64,000 nt of DNA from Sipunculus nudus (Eukaryota > Annelida > Sipuncula > Golfingiida > Sipunculidae), in assembly GCA_026874595.1 (NCBI GenBank), contig CM049319.1:2564101-2628100 (forward strand). Direction: 5' to 3'. A program made the translations under genes and the position numbers. Positions 60,421-64,000 of this stretch are shown here, in pieces (position 1 is the stretch's first letter; each line of letters begins with the position of its first letter). The notes beneath the pieces are model-generated. The model was not told the DNA's origin and did not search any database. It saw only the letters and a list, made by a program, of their open reading frames with translations.

Positions 60421-62064
60421 ACTGATCCTGTATGTTATACCATAGGATAAACTCTCACTTCAGGTCACTAACTACTGATCCTGTATGTTATACCATAGGA
60501 TAAACTCTCCCTTCAGGTCACTAACTACTGATCCTGTATGTTATACCATAGGATAAACTCTCACTTCAGGTCACTACCTACTGATCCTGTAGGTTATACC
60601 ATAGGATAAACTCTCACTTCAGGTCAGTAACTACTGATCCTGTATGTTATACCATAGGATAAACTCTCACTTCAGGTCACTAACTACTGATCCTGTATGT
60701 TATACCATAGGATAAACTCTCCCTTCAGGTCACTAACTACTGATCCTGTATGTTATACCATAGGATAAACTCTCCCTTCAGGTCACTAACTACTGATCCT
60801 GTATGTTATACCATAGGATAAACTCTCACTTCAGGTCACTAACTACTGATCCTGTATGTAATACCATAGGATAAATTCTCACTTCAGGTCACTAACTACT
60901 GATCCTGTATGTTATACCATAGGATAAACCCTCACTTCAGGTCACTAACTACTGATCCTGTATGTTATACCATAGGATAAACTCTCACTTCAGGTCATTA
61001 ACTACCGATCCTGTATGTTATACCATAGGATAAACTCTCCATTCAGGTCACTAACTACTAATCCTGTATGTTATACCATAGGATAAACTCTCACTTCAGG
61101 TCACTAACTACTGATCCTGTATGTTATACCATAGGATAAATTCTCACTTCAGGTCACTAACTACTGATCCTGTATGTTATACCATAGGATAAACTCTCAC
61201 TTCGGGTTACTAACTACTGATCTTGTATGTTATACCATAGGATAAACTCTCCCTTCAGGTCACTAACTACTGATCCTGTATGTTATACCATAGGATAAAC
61301 TCTCACTTCAGGTCAGTAACTACTGAACCTGTATGTTATACCATAGGATAAACTCTCACTTCAGGTCAGTAACTACTGATCCTGTATGTTATACCATAGG
61401 ATAAACTCTCACTTCAGGTCACTAACTACTGATCCTGTATGTTATACCATTGGATAAACTCTCACTTCAGGTCACTAACTACTGATCCTGTATGTTATAC
61501 CATAGGATAAACTCTCACTTCAGGTCACTAACTACTGATCCTGTATGTTATACCATAGGATAAACTCTCACTTCAGGTCACTAACAACTGATCCTGTATG
61601 TTATACCATAGGATAAACTCTCACTTCAGGTCACTAACTACTGATCCTGTATGTTATACCATAGGATAAACTCTCACTTCAGGTCACTAACTACTGATCC
61701 TGTATGTTATACCATAGGATAAACTCTCACTTCAGGTCACTAACTACTGATCCTGTATGTTATACCATAGGATAAACTCTCACTTCAGGTCACTAACTAC
61801 TGATCCTGTATGTTATACCATAGGATAAACTCTCACTTCAGGTCACTAACTACTGATCCTGTATGTTATACCATAGGATAAACTCTCACTTCAGGTCACT
61901 AACTACTGATCCTGTATGTTATACCATAGGATAAACTCTCACTTCAGGTCATTAACTACTGATCCTGTATGTTATACCATAGGATAAACTCTCACTTCAG
62001 GTCACTACCTACTGATCCTGTATGTTATACCATAGGATAAACTCTCACTTCAGGTCATTAACTT
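60421..62064 (+). repeat. 53-bp minisatellite array, second block (about 31 units)
   Basis: It begins abruptly inside a unit (ACTGATCCTG) directly after the duplicated flank. Its variant order follows that of the end of the main block, from about 58800 on: TCACTACCTACTGATCC then TGTAGGTTAT occur at 58954 and 60571. From about 61440 to 61930 nearly identical units run in a row, accounting for roughly nine extra units compared with the main block. Confidence 0.97.
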
Positions 62065-62513
62065 CTAAACCTGTTTCGAATACTGAGGAATACGAGAAAT
62101 GTAATGTTTGGGGGGGGGGGGGGGGGGTCCGGATCCCCGGTTTACTCCTTCACCACATCTTTTATAAGGGGTTCGGACCCAATTTTGTGGCCTCGACCCC
62201 CCACCCCCCACCCCCACCCCGTACCCCTCCCCTTTTCGGATCAGGGGACCTTTTTCCCGGTTCTGTCATTAGTTCTCCTTGGTTGGATCACTCTTTTTCC
62301 TAAAACCCGGATAAGCCGCTGAATGAGCTCTACTTTTCGTAATTACTTTTCCCTCTAAACAAAGCCGAAAATCGGTGTACACTGATGCGTCATGTTTATC
62401 ACGAAATTATGCTTCTGTAGTCTTTTTAAAACAAAAAGCCACACATGATTTTCTTGTTTGATTAGTGTATCTGAAACATAAAACATAATTTTATGGCATT
62501 TTTTGGTTAAATA
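62065..62513 (+). repeat. Duplicated unique flank, copy 2
   Basis: Second copy of 59971-60420, with an 18-nt G run at 62110-62127. After TTAAATAACT it continues into unique intron sequence, so this is likely the original right border of the array. Confidence 0.97.
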
Positions 62514-62841
62514 ACTCATTATAATATTCTGACCTTTTTAACTTTTTATTTTAATGATGTATCATAATTACCTTCGATTTTAATTTATTTTTATATAATA
62601 GATATATCATAAAATCATTCACATTTTATTTGTTTAATTCACATAATAGATATTTTTTATCTACATGATATAATAAAAATAATAAAAGCATATTTATATG
62701 TACAGGGGAAGCTGTCTGAAAGACCACCTGTCCTTAAAGACCACCCTTGAGTGAACCGAACCCCTGAATTCTAAATGTGAATTCAATGTGAATTTTGGTT
62801 ATAACTGACATGTCTGATAAGTGTATCTATGAATTAAGCCC

Positions 62842-62886
<45 letters not shown>

Positions 62887-62915
62887 ATTATAATGAATTT
62901 TACTTTATTTTTCAG
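62514..62915 (+). other. End of intron 1 of gene 2
   Basis: AT-rich intron with (TA)n at 62845-62883, just upstream of the acceptor TTTATTTTTCAG. At 62700-62760 the words GAAAGACCACCTGTCC and AAAGACCACCC resemble ends of pogo-type MITEs, but no partner end is visible. Confidence 0.6.
62845..62883. repeat. (TA)n microsatellite
   Basis: About 19 uninterrupted TA dinucleotides ending about 30 bases before the predicted acceptor of gene 2 exon 2. Confidence 0.95.
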
Positions 62916-62957
62916 GTGATCCGTGTCATCGGAGGTGTAAATGTTAACCAAACTAAT
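62916..62957 (+). CDS. Gene 2, candidate exon 2: 14 residues with an N-Q-T sequon
   Basis: The acceptor TTTATTTTTCAG ends at 62915. The exon reads VIRVIGGVNVNQTN in phase 0, which follows directly from the phase-0 end of the first exon. The donor would be AAT|GTAGGT. A second donor four bases later (GTAG|GTCAAG) would shift the next exon into a frame with a stop, so the first is preferred. It holds one Asn-X-Thr glycosylation sequon. No domain is recognised. Confidence 0.5.
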
Positions 62958-63451
62958 GTAGGTCAAGGTCAATGTCACTGTTTATTATAATAAAGTTGCA
63001 AAGATGTCTTGGTGAATTTGCATGAACTTCTGATAAACTGTATTGGGACCATTGATTTTGTAGATGAACCCTAGCAAAAAATTCCATGTAATCTGAACAG
63101 AAACCTCTTTGATAAAGTTTGAATATATGATGACCCAATTGTAGATGTGCCCGTCTGATTTTATACACACGCATAACAACCACAGATTTTCATATCAATG
63201 TGTGGATAACGGTCATGTTTTGTATTAAAGAATTATCACAAAAATGCGTATTATTTAAGTATTTCAAACTATAAATAACATTTCTGCCGTAAATAAAACA
63301 CTTGTCATTCAAATAATTTATATAAATACAATAAAACCCATTTCCACTAATTGGATATTTAGAATGGTCATTATTGTATGCTTGAAATATAATGGTTCGT
63401 AATATTATGATAACATTTCAAGAATAAATCAACATTATTTTCCGATTGTAG
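62958..63451 (+). other. Intron 2 of gene 2 (predicted)
   Basis: A 0.49 kb AT-rich intron bounded by GTAGGT and TTGTAG. No repeat is recognised inside. Confidence 0.45.
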
Positions 63452-63508
63452 GCACAGCGTGTTGTCTCAGCCGGAACAGAAAACCAAACAACTGTAGGTG
63501 AAACAAAT
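63452..63508 (+). CDS. Gene 2, candidate exon 3: 19 residues similar to exon 2
   Basis: The acceptor TTGTAG ends at 63451. In phase 0 it reads AQRVVSAGTENQTTVGETN before AAT|GTAGGT. Alternative donors are ACT|GTAGGT at 63493 (exon of 42 nt, exactly the length of exon 2) and GTAG|GTAAAA at 63512. It lines up with exon 2 through R-V and N-Q-T and also carries a sequon. Two neighbouring small exons of like sequence suggest duplication of a short glycosylated stalk module. The gene continues beyond the window. Confidence 0.45.
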
Positions 63509-63614
63509 GTAGGTAAAAGATAATGGAGATGGATAGAGCAATGAAAAAAATAATATAACATATATTTCATATTTCTGTATAATGTGACCCTTTGTTAAAT
63601 GCTTGAGGTAAGTA

Positions 63615-63768
63615 CAGTAAGACCTCGCCTTACACCCACCTCTTTTTAGCGAACAGCACAAAATAACGATCATTTTTTTACCTATAAGACCATGCACAGA
63701 CGACACCTTGTAAACGCGACCATTTTATCGAGGTCCCATTTGGTGGTCGTAAATTCCAGGTTTTACTG
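63615..63768. mobile_element. pogo/Tc1-mariner-like MITE with TA target duplication
   Basis: The 154-bp element starts CAGTAAGACCT and ends AGGTTTTACTG, which are inverted repeats with one mismatch, and is flanked by TA on each side (63613-63614 and 63769-63770). CAGT ends and TA duplication are typical of pogo-type MITEs. It has no coding capacity and lies in an intron of gene 2. Confidence 0.75.
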
Positions 63769-64000
63769 TATATTATATACTACAACTATATCCAGCTAGA
63801 TCTAGCTCCAAGTATCACTTTTTCTGACAGTTATGGCCAGGGTCACAGAAAGTTACAGCCTGACAACAGGTCTGAAATACCGAACCCACACCATAAATTT
63901 ATGGTCCCATTTCTATCAAAATCTCGCCAAACCGCTAAATACTGCGTATGTGAACCAACTGAGAGGTAAAAATCGTTATTAAGATCTGTTACTTCCAAAC
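63769..64000. other. Window end, non-coding
   Basis: No further exon of gene 2 is recognised before the window ends. Confidence 0.5.

Noticed and set aside
51614-62064. CRISPR-like array
   Set aside because: The units are 53 bp and directly adjacent with no unique spacers, in eukaryotic DNA. It is a minisatellite.
62022-62303. 93-codon open frame through the array end and the G run (also 60010-60210)
   Set aside because: It is glycine and proline from homopolymer G/C runs plus satellite, repeated because the DNA is duplicated. No start context, domain or splice logic supports it.

Overview
The window is AT-rich animal nuclear DNA with introns, a TATA promoter with a leader exon, CR1-like LINEs, tRNA-derived SINEs, an LTR retroelement remnant and a large minisatellite. 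No gene on it looks bacterial or viral. The spliced neuropeptide gene and the repeat types point to a lophotrochozoan, most likely a bivalve mollusc. That assignment is inference. Most open reading frames are short and spurious; the real coding sequence sits in small exons that only appear when splice sites and reading phases are matched.

Gene 1 (+ strand, about 9.64 to 40.15 kb) encodes a 97-residue precursor of a DH31/calcitonin-like diuretic hormone. A TATA box and short leader exon (about 9642-9692) are followed by a 20.9 kb intron. Four coding exons (30620-30708, 31844-31930, 36773-36846, 39155-39198) join with matching phases into a signal peptide, an acidic helical spacer and a 32-residue peptide. 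That peptide begins GVDFG and ends WNGP, followed by the amidation Gly and Lys-Arg. Its introns hold an inverted repeat with arms of nearly 1 kb, SINE-like copies, a solo LTR and a 3 x 48 bp repeat.

Upstream of gene 1 are a decayed Ty3/gypsy-like LTR element (2.87-5.4 kb, minus strand, tRNA-Pro type primer site, pol deleted), a SINE-like copy and a CR1-like LINE 3' fragment (7.69-8.42 kb). Downstream lie a long stretch with no recognised gene (40.2-46.9 kb) and a frameshifted CR1/Jockey-like LINE on the minus strand (about 47.4-50.3 kb).

Gene 2 (+ strand, from about 51.36 kb to beyond the window end) has a TATA box, a first coding exon (51564-51653) for a signal peptide or type II membrane anchor, and two small phase-0 candidate exons (62916-62957, 63452-63508), each carrying an N-Q-T glycosylation sequon. 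Its first intron, about 11.3 kb, is almost wholly a 53-bp tandem repeat of about 188 units. The repeat is derived from the exon-1/intron-1 boundary, so each unit carries a copy of the splice donor, a CTAAC branch-point-like motif and a pyrimidine-AG acceptor-like motif. The array shows higher-order duplications of 1318 bp and 2597 bp, and its right end plus 0.45 kb of unique flank is duplicated. This array and its host gene are the most unusual thing in the window.
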